Assembly: GCF_000526795.1 (NCBI RefSeq)
Contig: NZ_JAGT01000001.1
Coordinates: forward strand, 328,501 to 392,500
From: Ruminococcus flavefaciens AE3010
Lineage (GTDB): Bacteria; Bacillota; Clostridia; Oscillospirales; Ruminococcaceae
Length of the DNA: 64,000 nucleotides
Reading direction: 5' to 3'
The translations under genes were made by a program, and so were the position numbers. The notes beneath the pieces are model-generated. The model was not told the origin of the DNA. It worked only from the letters and a program-made list of their open reading frames with translations, and did not search any database. Positions 50,569 to 60,107 of the stretch are shown here, piece after piece (the first letter of the stretch is position 1; each line of letters begins with the position of its first letter).

Positions 50569-52154
50569 TAAGAGTAGGCGGTATCAGGGTGTCACTTGAT
50601 ACAGACCTTTCCAACCTTGAAGCTCTGTGCGAAAAAAAACTTAAAATAAGCCGTGACAGGCTTATCAGCGCAAGGCTTGCAAAGAAGTCGGTGGACGCAC
50701 GAAAAAAGAGTGACGTTCACTTTCTCATATCACTTGACATCGAGGCAAAGGGCGAGGAAAAGCTGCTGAAAACGCTGAAAAATGCGTCCAAGTACGAAAA
50801 GCCCGTGTATAATATCTCTGCTTTGAAAAACGCCCCATACCGTCCCGTTATAGTAGGCTTCGGACCTGCGGGAATGTATGCGGCATTGGTTCTTGCAATG
50901 GCAGGCGCAAAGCCCATAGTCCTTGAAAGAGGCGGCGATGTGGACTCACGCGTAAAGGCTGTGGGGGAATTTCAGAGCGGCGGAAGACTTGACCCTGAGT
51001 GCAATGTGCAGTTTGGTGAGGGCGGAGCAGGCACCTTTTCCGACGGCAAGCTCACCACAGGTATCAAGGACAGGCGTATAGGCTGGATACTTGAACGTCT
51101 TGTGGAGTTCGGCGCTCCCGAGGAGATACTCTACCTTGCAAAGCCCCATATCGGCACGGACAAGCTCCGCGGCGCGGTAAAGGCTCTTCGCGAGAGAGTT
51201 ATTGCTCTTGGGGGAGATGTTAGATTCAACGCAAAATTCTGCGGTTTTGAAGCCGAAAACGGCTCTGTTTCCGCAGTAAGATACATACATGACGGCAGTA
51301 CTGAAACTATAGAAACAAAAAGTGTCATACTTGCAACAGGTCACAGCGCAAGGGACGTTTTTGAGCTTCTTTACAATGAGAAAATAGAGCTTTCGCAAAA
51401 AAGCTTTTCTGTGGGAGTTCGTGCAGAGCATCTCCGAACAGATATTGACAGGGCTATGTACGGCGATTTTGCAGGACACAAGGCGCTTAAAGCCGCGGAC
51501 TACAAACTTGCGGTACATCTTCCAAACGGACGTACTCTCTATACATTCTGCATGTGTCCCGGAGGATATGTTGTGGCGGCTTCCTCCGAGGAGGGCAGGC
51601 TGGCAGTCAACGGCATGAGCTGTTTTGCCCGTGATGCCGAGAACTCCAACAGCGCTCTCCTTGTAAATGTCGGTCCCGAGGACTACGGAAGCGACCACCC
51701 GCTGGCAGGAATGTACTTCCAGCGAGAGCTTGAAGAAAAAGCCTTTATTGCAGGTGGAAGCGATTACCGCGCACCTGCGGCGGTGCTCCGTGATTTTATG
51801 GCTGGACGTGTCAGCGAAAAGCTTGGCAGGGTCAAGCCATCATACCGTCCCGACGTAAAGTTTGCAGCACCCGAGGAGTATCTTCCCGACTATGTCTGTG
51901 AATCACTGCGAATGGGTATAACCGAAATGGGCAAAAAGATAAAAGGCTTTGACGATGGCGATACTGTGCTGACAGGCATCGAGAGCAGGAGCAGCTCTCC
52001 TGTGCGCATAAACAGGGGAGAGGACATGCAGTCGCTGTCACTGAAAGGGCTCTATCCCTGCGGTGAGGGAGCAGGCTATGCAGGCGGCATAGTATCAGCG
52101 GCAGTTGACGGCATGAAATGCGCAGAAGCCGTGCTTGAAGCACTGGCTGAGTAA
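50565..52154 (+). CDS. FAD-dependent dehydrogenase (COG2509 type)
   Basis: 529 residues from ATG 50565. The N-terminal ~90 residues (MIRVGGIRVSLDTDLSNLEA) form a small domain common to this family. FAD motif PVIVGFGPAGMYAALVLA; further family marks NVQFGEGGAGTFSDGKLTT, LATGHSARDVFELL and LYPCGEGAGYAGGIVSAA. It is an uncharacterised oxidoreductase widespread in Clostridia, often near the BaiN-like gene as here. Translationally coupled to it. Confidence 0.92.
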   Translation: MIRVGGIRVSLDTDLSNLEALCEKKLKISRDRLISARLAKKSVDARKKSDVHFLISLDIEAKGEEKLLKTLKNASKYEKPVYNISALKNAPYRPVIVGFGPAGMYAALVLAMAGAKPIVLERGGDVDSRVKAVGEFQSGGRLDPECNVQFGEGGAGTFSDGKLTTGIKDRRIGWILERLVEFGAPEEILYLAKPHIGTDKLRGAVKALRERVIALGGDVRFNAKFCGFEAENGSVSAVRYIHDGSTETIETKSVILATGHSARDVFELLYNEKIELSQKSFSVGVRAEHLRTDIDRAMYGDFAGHKALKAADYKLAVHLPNGRTLYTFCMCPGGYVVAASSEEGRLAVNGMSCFARDAENSNSALLVNVGPEDYGSDHPLAGMYFQRELEEKAFIAGGSDYRAPAAVLRDFMAGRVSEKLGRVKPSYRPDVKFAAPEEYLPDYVCESLRMGITEMGKKIKGFDDGDTVLTGIESRSSSPVRINRGEDMQSLSLKGLYPCGEGAGYAGGIVSAAVDGMKCAEAVLEALAE

Positions 52155-52193
52155 AGCATATTTACAAATTATAGATCGAAACGGAGGCTTAAT

Positions 52194-52457
52194 ATGAAGA
52201 TCAATGTTATTGGCGGAGAAATGGACAGACGTGAGATCGACGAGTACATAAAGTACGCGGGTCAGAAATATGTCGGACGGCAGATCGGTGAGCTGGATAT
52301 TATTATTGACGGCGAATACGTGGACTTGCAGGTCCACTTCAAGGATATGGATTTTCAGAGAGCCTACCGATCGGCTGATTACCTTGTGAATACAATGGAT
52401 AAGCTCAATGACGCCAAGCAAAAGGAGTTTTCCGAAAAGGAACGTCACAAGGTCTAA
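52194..52457 (+). CDS. small conserved-looking protein of unknown function
   Basis: 87 residues, GGAGG before ATG 52194. Highly charged (MKINVIGGEMDRREIDEYIK, LDIIIDGEYVDLQVHFKDMD, ending in SEKERHKV), no signal peptide or membrane segment. No family I recognise. It sits 10 bases before rsmA and is probably cotranscribed with it. Confidence 0.8.
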   Translation: MKINVIGGEMDRREIDEYIKYAGQKYVGRQIGELDIIIDGEYVDLQVHFKDMDFQRAYRSADYLVNTMDKLNDAKQKEFSEKERHKV

Positions 52458-52467
52458 GGAGAAACGA

Positions 52468-53322
52468 ATGAATCTAACAAATATCGGTACAGTTAAGGAG
52501 ATACTCGGTCGGCACGGCTTCAGCTTCTCGAAAGGACTGGGACAGAATTTTATAATCAATCCAGATATATGTCCTAAGATAGCTGAGAACGGCAATGCCT
52601 GCCAGGGCTTCGGCGTACTTGAGATAGGCACGGGTATCGGAGTTCTTACCGCTGAGCTTGCAAAGCGGGCTGACAAGGTCACGGCTGTGGAGATCGACTC
52701 GCGGCTTCTGCCCATACTGGCGGAGACTCTTGAGGAATTCGACAACGTAAAGATTATCAACGAAGATGTGATGAAGTGCGACCTGCACAAGCTCATAGCC
52801 GAGGAGTTCGGCGGACTTCGTGTGGCTGTATGTGCTAATCTGCCTTACTATATCACATCTCCGATCATAATGATGCTTCTGGAGAACAGGCTGCCTATCG
52901 AGTCAATAACTGTTATGGTGCAGAAGGAAGCAGCTCAGCGCCTTTGCGCAAAGGTGGGTACCCGCGATTCTGGAGCTATTACCGTGGGAGTAAATTACTA
53001 CGGTACGGTGAAAAAGCTCTTTGATGTATCCCGCGGCAGCTTCATGCCTGCGCCCAATGTGGACTCGGCTGTTATCAGGATAGACCTGAACACCGAGCAC
53101 AGGCTTGATGAGGAAAGCGAGCGCTTTTTCTTCAAGGTGGTCAAGGCAGGCTTTTCACAGCGCCGAAAGACTCTTGCCAACTCACTTTCTTCCGTAATTG
53201 GCATACCAAAGGAGAAAGCGTATACAGCACTTAAAGCTCTGGGACTGCCCGAGGCTGCACGTATCGAGCAGCTCGACATGGAGCAGCTCATAGCTCTTTC
53301 GGCGGAGCTTCAAAAACAATGA
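52468..53322 (+). CDS. rsmA: 16S rRNA dimethyladenosine transferase RsmA/KsgA
   Basis: 284 residues from ATG 52468, with AAGGAG upstream. It dimethylates two adjacent adenosines in the 3' end helix of 16S rRNA during 30S assembly. Marks: FSKGLGQNFIINPDI, SAM motif VLEIGTGIGVLTAELA, VTAVEIDSRLLP, and the catalytic ANLPYYITSPI. The C-terminal FSQRRKTLANSL is typical. Full length. Confidence 0.97.
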   Translation: MNLTNIGTVKEILGRHGFSFSKGLGQNFIINPDICPKIAENGNACQGFGVLEIGTGIGVLTAELAKRADKVTAVEIDSRLLPILAETLEEFDNVKIINEDVMKCDLHKLIAEEFGGLRVAVCANLPYYITSPIIMMLLENRLPIESITVMVQKEAAQRLCAKVGTRDSGAITVGVNYYGTVKKLFDVSRGSFMPAPNVDSAVIRIDLNTEHRLDEESERFFFKVVKAGFSQRRKTLANSLSSVIGIPKEKAYTALKALGLPEAARIEQLDMEQLIALSAELQKQ

Positions 53323-53350
53323 TAACTGAATTCAGAAAGGCTGAAAAAAT

Positions 53351-54322
53351 ATGAATATAGCAGTTTTTTCTGTAACTGAAAACGGCAGGCAGCTCTCAAT
53401 GCGAGTGTCTGAGGCACTGGGAGTAGAGCACAGAGTGAGCCGCTATTGCTTCCACAAGCATACTGACGACAGCTCTGCAGTTTTCTGGAATATGGGCAGC
53501 ATGGTGGGACGGCTTTTTGAGCGCTCCGACGCATTTATATTTGTATGTGCATGCGGGATAGCAGTTCGGGCGGCGGCACCGTACCTTGGGACAAAGCCCG
53601 ATGACCCTGCCATAATAGTCATGGACGACGGCGGCAGATTTGTTATCCCTGTTCTTTCTGGACACATAGGCGGCGCAAATCATCTTGCTGAGACACTTGC
53701 TGATTCTCTTGGTATGACTGCTGTCATAACCACGTCCGACGAGGAGGACGCAGGCTTTACACTTGAAGGCTTTGCGGCTGCAAATGACCTTATCATATGT
53801 GACACTAAAGCTGCAAAGGAGATCGCAGCGGCAGTTCTTCACGATGAAAAGATAGGCTATTTCAGCAACTACAGGCACAGCGGACTTCCCGAGGAGCTTA
53901 CTGAGTTCGGAGTGTGCAGGAAAGGTATTTGCATAAGCACGAATACAGACGACAAGCCTTTTGACATTACGGTGAATCTTGTACCGAGGAACATAGTTCT
54001 GGGTATATGCTGTGAAAGCGAAACAGCTCTCGAAAATATAGAAAACGCTGTAAAAACGGTTCTTGGCGGCACTGATATAAGGCGTGTCCGCGAGATCACT
54101 GCGGCAGAGGAAAATGCAGCGCTCAGCAGCTTCTGTGAAAAGAATGATATACATCTGAGAAGCTATACTGCCGAGGAGCTTGCAGGCGAGGAAGCTTCCT
54201 GCGGGAAAATGGCGGAAATGTGCAGCGGCGGAAAGCTCATTATCCCCGAGACTGTTTCTGACAATGTAAGGATAGCAGCTGCCGAGGCACCTGTGTTCCT
54301 TGATTTTGAAAAGAAGATCTGA
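53351..54322 (+). CDS. cbiG: cobalt-precorrin-5A hydrolase CbiG
   Basis: 323 residues. It opens the lactone ring of cobalt-precorrin-5A in anaerobic cobalamin synthesis, releasing acetaldehyde. Family marks are FVCACGIAVRAAAPYLGTK, DPAIIVMDDGGRFVIPVLSG, and HIGGANHLAETLADSLGMTA; the C-terminal CbiG domain begins near VPRNIVLGICC. It is followed by two cobU-like genes, but the rest of the corrin-ring pathway is not in this window, so the organism could make B12 or only retain parts. Confidence 0.93.
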   Translation: MNIAVFSVTENGRQLSMRVSEALGVEHRVSRYCFHKHTDDSSAVFWNMGSMVGRLFERSDAFIFVCACGIAVRAAAPYLGTKPDDPAIIVMDDGGRFVIPVLSGHIGGANHLAETLADSLGMTAVITTSDEEDAGFTLEGFAAANDLIICDTKAAKEIAAAVLHDEKIGYFSNYRHSGLPEELTEFGVCRKGICISTNTDDKPFDITVNLVPRNIVLGICCESETALENIENAVKTVLGGTDIRRVREITAAEENAALSSFCEKNDIHLRSYTAEELAGEEASCGKMAEMCSGGKLIIPETVSDNVRIAAAEAPVFLDFEKKI

Positions 54323-54346
54323 GGTATGGAAAGGTGTTGAGATGAA

Positions 54347-54868
54347 ATGATCACTCTTGTGACAGGAGGTACAAAATGCGGAAAATCCGGTTATGCCGAA
54401 AAGCTTATGGACAGGCTCAGCTGTCCCAAATACTATCTGGCTACGAGCAATCCCGTTGGTGACGAGGCGCAGGAGATCATTGCCCGACACATGAAGATGC
54501 GTACTCAGAAGAAATATAATACCATAGAGTGTATGAGAGATATTGCATACGCCGATATACCCATTGGCAGTGCGGTACTTGTGGAAGATTTAGGAAAGCT
54601 CTGTGCCAACGAAAAGTATGTGGGCGGTAAGATACTCCGCACAGCTGATAAGATAGTTTCGGGCTTACAGCTCATAGGTGCAAAGGCTTCCGAGCTTGTT
54701 ATAGTCACAAATTCCGTGGGTATGGACGGGATAGCCTATTCCCCCGATCTTATGGAATACATAAAGGAAATGGGCGAGATAAGCAGGAGAGTGGCTGAAT
54801 TTGCCGATAATGTAGTGGAGTGCGTCTACGGTATCCCTGTAGCTCTTAAAGGCTCGGTCATCTGCTGA
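54347..54868 (+). CDS. cobU: adenosylcobinamide kinase/guanylyltransferase-like protein (CobU family)
   Basis: 173 residues. CobU phosphorylates adenosylcobinamide and then adds GMP, late in B12 assembly and salvage. P-loop LVTGGTKCGKSGYAEKL; YYLATSNPVGDEAQEIIARH with the HxxxR region reading RHMKMRTQKKYNTIE; VLVEDLGKLCAN; VIVTNSVGMDGIAYS; VVECVYGIPVALKG. All main blocks are present though divergent. Confidence 0.87.
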   Translation: MITLVTGGTKCGKSGYAEKLMDRLSCPKYYLATSNPVGDEAQEIIARHMKMRTQKKYNTIECMRDIAYADIPIGSAVLVEDLGKLCANEKYVGGKILRTADKIVSGLQLIGAKASELVIVTNSVGMDGIAYSPDLMEYIKEMGEISRRVAEFADNVVECVYGIPVALKGSVIC

Positions 54869-54932
54869 GCAGGCATAGAATATATGAAATAAATGCAGGA
54901 ACATTCAAAACAAATCACGGAGGTATAGAAGC

Positions 54933-55325
54933 ATGAAAATGGTAACAGGCGGAGCATATCAGGGTAAGCTGGATTTTGTATGCAGTCATTTCGGAATGGA
55001 GCAGGCAGATATAACAAATGGTTCTACCTGTGATTTTGAAGAGGTTTTCAGCGCTAAATGCATTAAGAGCTATCACAGACTTATAGCAAGACTTATTGCA
55101 CAGGGCATTGACTGCGTGCAGTTTACAGAGCGCCTTTGCAGCGAGAATAAGGACGCCGTGATAATACTTGACGAGATAGGCTGCGGAATAATACCATCGG
55201 AGAAATCCGAGCGCAAGCGCCGTGAGGTAACGGGGAAGTGCGGATGTATAATAGCACGCGCCAGTGACGAGGTAATAAGAGTCACATGCGGTATCCCTAT
55301 GTATATCAAGAAAAAGATCAACTGA
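54933..55325 (+). CDS. short CobU-like protein
   Basis: 130 residues, GGAGG before the ATG. It starts with a P-loop-like MKMVTGGAYQGKLDFV and ends with VIRVTCGIPMYIKKKIN, matching the two ends of CobU. The middle is shorter: VIILDEIGCGIIPSEKSERK is present in place of the TNExGxGIVP block, and the HxxxR guanylyl-transfer segment is missing. It may keep a kinase step only, or work with the full CobU encoded just before it. The operon ends at the terminator downstream. Confidence 0.82.
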   Translation: MKMVTGGAYQGKLDFVCSHFGMEQADITNGSTCDFEEVFSAKCIKSYHRLIARLIAQGIDCVQFTERLCSENKDAVIILDEIGCGIIPSEKSERKRREVTGKCGCIIARASDEVIRVTCGIPMYIKKKIN

Positions 55326-55335
55326 AAAACAGACT

Positions 55336-55362
55336 AAAGCTGTGCTTTGCACAGCTTTTTAC
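55336..55362 (+). terminator. terminator after the corrinoid genes
   Basis: A 10-bp stem (55336-55345 with 55349-55358) with a 3-base loop followed by T. Confidence 0.92.
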
Positions 55363-55464
55363 TTTATTCGCCGAAAAAACAATGATATTGATTTTTTCTG
55401 CGGCATATTCTGACAGATAACTCACCTTGCAGATGGTATAGTATATTTTTGTGAGGTGAAGACA

Positions 55465-57696
55465 ATGATAAAAAATATAATATCATGGAAATATTTTTAT
55501 AGTGTGGCAGCTTTTTCGGCTTCATTTGCAGCGGGATTTTTCATGTCTGACGCAAAGATCGCGGGAGTAGCGTCCTTTGCTGATATTTCAGCCGCAGGAG
55601 CTGTAGGACTTACTTCCTCTGCTGCCGTATTTACAGGAAGTCTTGTGCGAAGTATACTAAGCGGCGCTGTAGGACATAATATTGTGAAGCTATCGGCGCT
55701 TGCGCTTATCGTAATAATAAAAATGTTCCTTGAACCCAAAAACGATCCGAAGCTGTGCGGTATAAACACCTTTGCAAGTGTACTTGCCTCGGGCATAGCA
55801 GTTTCGGCTGTCATCGGCGAGCTGCTGTACAAGCTGCCTTTTTACGGGTTCTACGGAGCAGTCGCAGGCTTTGCGGCGTATTCGGCAGCCCTTGTCATAA
55901 TCGGAATGAAAAAGCGGCAGGTGATCGACCTTTCAGGCACAGGCGGCTTTTCATGCACTGTTGTCTATATACTCATGATCTCGGCACTGTGTACAGTTAA
56001 GCTGCCCGCACTGAATGCAGGCGTGATCATCGGCTCGGCAGTAACTATTGGGGGAGCGTATTTCTATAAACAGGCAGGTGGAGTTATCTGCGGAACACTA
56101 ACGGTCTGCGGAGCATTTCTTGCTGCCAAAACAGTCGGAACGGATATAGTACTTCTCCCAGCTGCGGGACTGCTCACAGGCTTTCTTCACAGACAAAAGC
56201 CTCAGACCACGGCTGTAGGCTTCATCAGCATAAGCTTTGTACTGACAGCCTTGACAGGTCTGACCGTGAACAGCGTTTACAGCATACTTGGGATCATATG
56301 CGGAGCATTGCTTTTTATGCCTTTAGCGCCTTATTTTTCGGATAAATGGATAAAGACAGCCGACGGCGCGGGAGATACCTTTTCCGACATTATCAGTACA
56401 CGCATGGACTTCCTCTCAAAGACTGTCAAGGAGCTTCGCACTGAGTCGGAGCGCATATCGGGGATGCTTGCACTGGGCGGCGACAGGAAAAGAGAAATAG
56501 AGGATAACTCGGAAAGAGTCTGCTCCCTTTGCTATCGCAAGCCCTTTTGCTGGAAGTCCGACAGGGGAAATACTTACCGCGGTTTTTCAAAACTTTCGGA
56601 TATGACGGAGTTTGCTGCGGAGAGCTTTCCGTCGGAGCTTGCAGACTGCCTCCATAAAGGTGAGCTTCTTGACGCTTTTGCCAAAAGCTCTCACGAAAAG
56701 GCTGCGGCAAAGCTTATGGAAATGCGATTTTCCGAGAGCAGAAGTATCCTGCACGAGCAGCTGAAAATTACCGAGGAGCTTGTGCGTTCGGCTGGTGAGC
56801 GTGTAAACGTGCGCTACTCCGAGAACATAAGCCGAAGCATAAGAAAAAAGCTTGAAAAATTCGGTATCGAACCCAGATCTGTCATTGCATATTATAACAA
56901 TAAGAACCGGCTACTTGCGGAGATATACTTCTCTGCGGAGTGCTGTCCCGAGAGTAGTACAAGGGTCTGCGACCTTATTGCAGACGAGCTTCATTTACAT
57001 CTCGACCATACAGAACCTGTCCGCTCGGGAAACGAGATCCGTATCCGTATTTTTGAAAAGCCGCTATACTCCATAGAGGTGGCAGCTGCTTCTGCCAGCG
57101 CTGATGGTTCAAATGAGAACGGCGATACCCATGCGGTATTCTGTGACGGTGAGGGAACAGCATATGTCACTCTGTCCGACGGTATGGGAACAGGCAGGGA
57201 AGCGGCAGCTCAGTCCCGTCTTGTGGTCGGGCTTTTCCGCCGTCTTGTAACAAGCGGAGTTGACTTCGACTCGGCGGTGAAGCTGATAAATTCTGTTATG
57301 GTAACAAAGTCCCGTGATGAGAGCTTTGCTACCCTTGATGCAGTCAGATTGGACCTTGACGAATGTGGTCTTACAGTAATAAAATCAGGAGCTGCGGCAA
57401 CGCTGATACGTCATCGGGGAAGCGTGCTGAAGATAACCTCGCCCACATTCCCCATCGGTATCTATGAAAGCTCGGAACTGTTTGTGAAGGAGTGCGGATT
57501 TGAGGAGGGGGATATAGTTATAATGTTTTCCGACGGCATATCAGAGAGCTCCTTTCCTTTCATCAAGGAGCTGCTGCTGGGCGGTGATGATCTGAGACAT
57601 ATAGTGAACGAGATATGCGCAAAATCAGAGGTGTTCAATCCCAATATACACGCTGATGATGTGACCGTTATCGGAGTGAGAGTTACAATGTCATAA
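55465..57696 (+). CDS. spoIIE: SpoIIE-like membrane protein phosphatase
   Basis: 743 residues from ATG 55465, just after GAGGTG. About ten membrane segments fill residues 1-295. A middle region (about 300-515) contains the cysteine motif RVCSLCYRKPFCWKS seen in SpoIIE. A PP2C-type phosphatase domain follows (about 545-743): DTHAVFCDGEGTAYVTLSDG, GMGTGREAA, DESFATLDAVRLDL, and IVIMFSDGISES. SpoIIE frees sigma F by dephosphorylating SpoIIAA and helps place the septum in sporulation. R. flavefaciens is regarded as non-sporing, so an intact gene is notable. Confidence 0.93.
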   Translation: MIKNIISWKYFYSVAAFSASFAAGFFMSDAKIAGVASFADISAAGAVGLTSSAAVFTGSLVRSILSGAVGHNIVKLSALALIVIIKMFLEPKNDPKLCGINTFASVLASGIAVSAVIGELLYKLPFYGFYGAVAGFAAYSAALVIIGMKKRQVIDLSGTGGFSCTVVYILMISALCTVKLPALNAGVIIGSAVTIGGAYFYKQAGGVICGTLTVCGAFLAAKTVGTDIVLLPAAGLLTGFLHRQKPQTTAVGFISISFVLTALTGLTVNSVYSILGIICGALLFMPLAPYFSDKWIKTADGAGDTFSDIISTRMDFLSKTVKELRTESERISGMLALGGDRKREIEDNSERVCSLCYRKPFCWKSDRGNTYRGFSKLSDMTEFAAESFPSELADCLHKGELLDAFAKSSHEKAAAKLMEMRFSESRSILHEQLKITEELVRSAGERVNVRYSENISRSIRKKLEKFGIEPRSVIAYYNNKNRLLAEIYFSAECCPESSTRVCDLIADELHLHLDHTEPVRSGNEIRIRIFEKPLYSIEVAAASASADGSNENGDTHAVFCDGEGTAYVTLSDGMGTGREAAAQSRLVVGLFRRLVTSGVDFDSAVKLINSVMVTKSRDESFATLDAVRLDLDECGLTVIKSGAAATLIRHRGSVLKITSPTFPIGIYESSELFVKECGFEEGDIVIMFSDGISESSFPFIKELLLGGDDLRHIVNEICAKSEVFNPNIHADDVTVIGVRVTMS

Positions 57697-57944
57697 TAAT
57701 TACAAAGCAATGAGTTTGTGAACAAAATATTAACTCAAATGTCATACTTTGAGGCGGATTTGGTGACATTTGCTGTGCATTTTAACAAGAGTCTGCAAAT
57801 AAATACAAGAAACAATACGTCAAATTGCACTAATAAGGTGTGGTAATATTAGCATAACGTATGAAATTTGAGCGTATTTCATAAAAAAGCTTGAATAATT
57901 CTGCTGATTCTGATAAAATGTATTATAGCAAAGGAGGCTGAATC
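57697..57944. other. intergenic region before the glycogen operon
   Basis: 248 bases, AT-rich, no gene. Apart from the glgB promoter I see no clear terminator for spoIIE and no recognisable regulatory RNA. Confidence 0.5.
57891..57919 (+). promoter_or_regulatory. promoter of the glycogen operon
   Basis: TTGAAT (57891-57896) and TAAAAT (57914-57919), 17-base spacer, giving a short leader that carries AAAGGAGG. Confidence 0.65.
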
Positions 57945-60071
57945 ATGTCTGTTAATAATAATAACAATAATACAAACGATTTTCCGCTGTACCTTTTTTA
58001 CCAGGGAAAAAACTATGAGGCATATAAATTTTTTGGCGTTCACCCTGTAAAAAAGGGACGGAGCAAGATCTTCATTTTTAGAGTTTGGGCTCCTAATGCT
58101 GTAAGCGTATCTGTTGTCGGAGACTTCAATAAATGGGACAGGACAAAGAATCCCATGAAGCTTATTTCTGACGGTATCTGGGAGGCTGAGATAGGTAAGC
58201 TCAGCCAGTTTGACGCTTATAAGTTCAGCATAGAAACTAAGGACGGCAGGGTCATAAACAAGGCTGACCCCTATGCTGCTCATTTTGAAACACGCCCCGG
58301 GACCGCTTCCAAAATATTTGAGAGCAGTTTTGAGTGGAGCGATGATAAATGGTTCAGGGAAAAGAATGTCAAGAGCATATACAAAAGCCCCGTGAATATC
58401 TATGAGGTCCACCTCAGCTCGTGGAAGAACTACGGCGATGAGATATTCCTTGATTATGTTACATTCGCCAAGGAGATAATCCCTTATCTCAAAAAGATGT
58501 CATATACTCATGTTGAGTTCATGCCTCTTACGGAGTACCCCTATGACGGTTCATGGGGATATCAGGTCACAGGCTATTTTGCACCGACCTCACGCTACGG
58601 TACTCCCGATGATATGAGGAAGATGATAGACCTCTTCCATGAGGCAGGCATAGGTGTTATCCTTGACTGGGTACCTGCCCACTTCCCAAAGGACGAGGCA
58701 GGTCTGTATGAGTTTGACGGCACCTGCTGCTATGAGTATACGGACGACCGCAAAAAGGAGCACAAGGCGTGGGGAACAAGAGTATTCGACTATGGCAAGG
58801 CTGAGGTATGCTCTTTCCTTATTTCCAGTGCTAATTACTGGTTCGATGAATTCCATATAGACGGTCTGAGGGTTGATGCGGTAGCTTCAATGCTCTATCT
58901 CGACTATGACAGACGTGACGGCGAATGGGCTGCAAATATCTACGGCGGCAATGAGAACCTTGAAGCTGTTGAGTTCCTTAAGCACCTCAATGAAGCTGTA
59001 TTCCTCAAGCACCCCGACGCTCTTATGATAGCCGAGGAGTCAACTGCATGGCCCCTTGTAACAAAGCCCACCGATTTAGGCGGACTTGGCTTCAACTTCA
59101 AGTGGAACATGGGCTGGATGAATGATATGCTCAGCTATATGTCCCTTGATCCTATCTATCGTGCGTTCAATCACGATAAGCTCACATTCTCATTCTTCTA
59201 TGCATTCTCGGAGAACTATATCCTGCCTATCTCACATGATGAGGTAGTTCACGGAAAGTGCTCCATGATAAATAAAATGCCCGGAGAGTACGATCAGAAG
59301 TTTGCTTCTTATCGTGCGTTTCTGGCGTATATGATGGCGCATCCGGGTAAGAAGCTGCTCTTTATGGGACAGGAATTCGGTCAGATGAACGAATGGAATT
59401 ACAAGTCACAGCTTGACTGGGGACTTATGGAATATGATTCGCACAGGAATTTACAGAAGTTCTCTGAAAAGCTGAACAGATTCTATATTGAAAACGCTCC
59501 TCTCTGGCAGGACGACGACTCATGGAACGGTTTCAGCTGGATATCGAATGACGATTACAAGCAGAGCATCATCTCATTCAGACGTATCGACGATAACGAC
59601 GAGGAGATAATCGCAGTCTGCAACTTCGTTCCCGTTGAACGCCGAGATTACAGGATAGGCGTTCCGCAGAAGGGAAAGTACAAGCTTATATTCAATACCG
59701 ATGCTGTTGAGTTCGGAGGCTCGGGAGTTACAGAGACTTCCTTCAAGTCGGAAAGCGTTCCCATGCACGGCTTCGATAACAGCATATCAATGACCCTTGC
59801 TCCGCTCTCGGTCATTTATCTCAAATTCGCACCTGTGAAAAAGAGAGAGCCGAAGAAGAACGAGGAAACTGTAAAAGCTGCTAAAAAGACAACTGCAAGG
59901 AAGACTTCCGCTGCTTCATCTGCAAAGAAAACAACAGTGAAAAAGGAAGCTGCTTCCGAAAAGAAGCCCACAGTCAAGAAAACAGCTGCCGCTTCTAAGA
60001 AAGCAGCTGCTCCTGCAAAGAAAGCAGCCGTAAAGAAAACATCGGCTAAGAAAAAGCCCGCTGATAAATAA
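57945..60071 (+). CDS. glgB: 1,4-alpha-glucan branching enzyme with Lys/Ala-rich tail
   Basis: 708 residues. It makes alpha-1,6 branches in glycogen. CBM48 (about 40-130; [20 protein letters not shown]), then a GH13 barrel: nucleophile Asp in [11 protein letters not shown], acid/base Glu in [10 protein letters not shown], and [10 protein letters not shown]. The C-terminal beta domain ends near VIYLKFAP. After it comes an extra tail of about 70 residues made of K, A, T and S ([20 protein letters not shown] and similar), resembling histone H1 tails. First gene of the glgB-glgC-glgD-glgA operon. Confidence 0.96.
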   Translation: MSVNNNNNNTNDFPLYLFYQGKNYEAYKFFGVHPVKKGRSKIFIFRVWAPNAVSVSVVGDFNKWDRTKNPMKLISDGIWEAEIGKLSQFDAYKFSIETKDGRVINKADPYAAHFETRPGTASKIFESSFEWSDDKWFREKNVKSIYKSPVNIYEVHLSSWKNYGDEIFLDYVTFAKEIIPYLKKMSYTHVEFMPLTEYPYDGSWGYQVTGYFAPTSRYGTPDDMRKMIDLFHEAGIGVILDWVPAHFPKDEAGLYEFDGTCCYEYTDDRKKEHKAWGTRVFDYGKAEVCSFLISSANYWFDEFHIDGLRVDAVASMLYLDYDRRDGEWAANIYGGNENLEAVEFLKHLNEAVFLKHPDALMIAEESTAWPLVTKPTDLGGLGFNFKWNMGWMNDMLSYMSLDPIYRAFNHDKLTFSFFYAFSENYILPISHDEVVHGKCSMINKMPGEYDQKFASYRAFLAYMMAHPGKKLLFMGQEFGQMNEWNYKSQLDWGLMEYDSHRNLQKFSEKLNRFYIENAPLWQDDDSWNGFSWISNDDYKQSIISFRRIDDNDEEIIAVCNFVPVERRDYRIGVPQKGKYKLIFNTDAVEFGGSGVTETSFKSESVPMHGFDNSISMTLAPLSVIYLKFAPVKKREPKKNEETVKAAKKTTARKTSAASSAKKTTVKKEAASEKKPTVKKTAAASKKAAAPAKKAAVKKTSAKKKPADK

Positions 60072-60107
60072 TAATAAATTCCACACTAATCTCGGAGGTA
60101 TAGAACA

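Noticed and set aside
53396..54490. Minus-strand frame of 364 codons over cbiG
   Set aside because: CbiG on the plus strand has family motifs; the antisense product is Cys-rich with no domain or ribosome site.
57697..57944. Riboswitch before the glycogen operon
   Set aside because: No conserved core of any class I know; the predicted leader is only about 20 bases.
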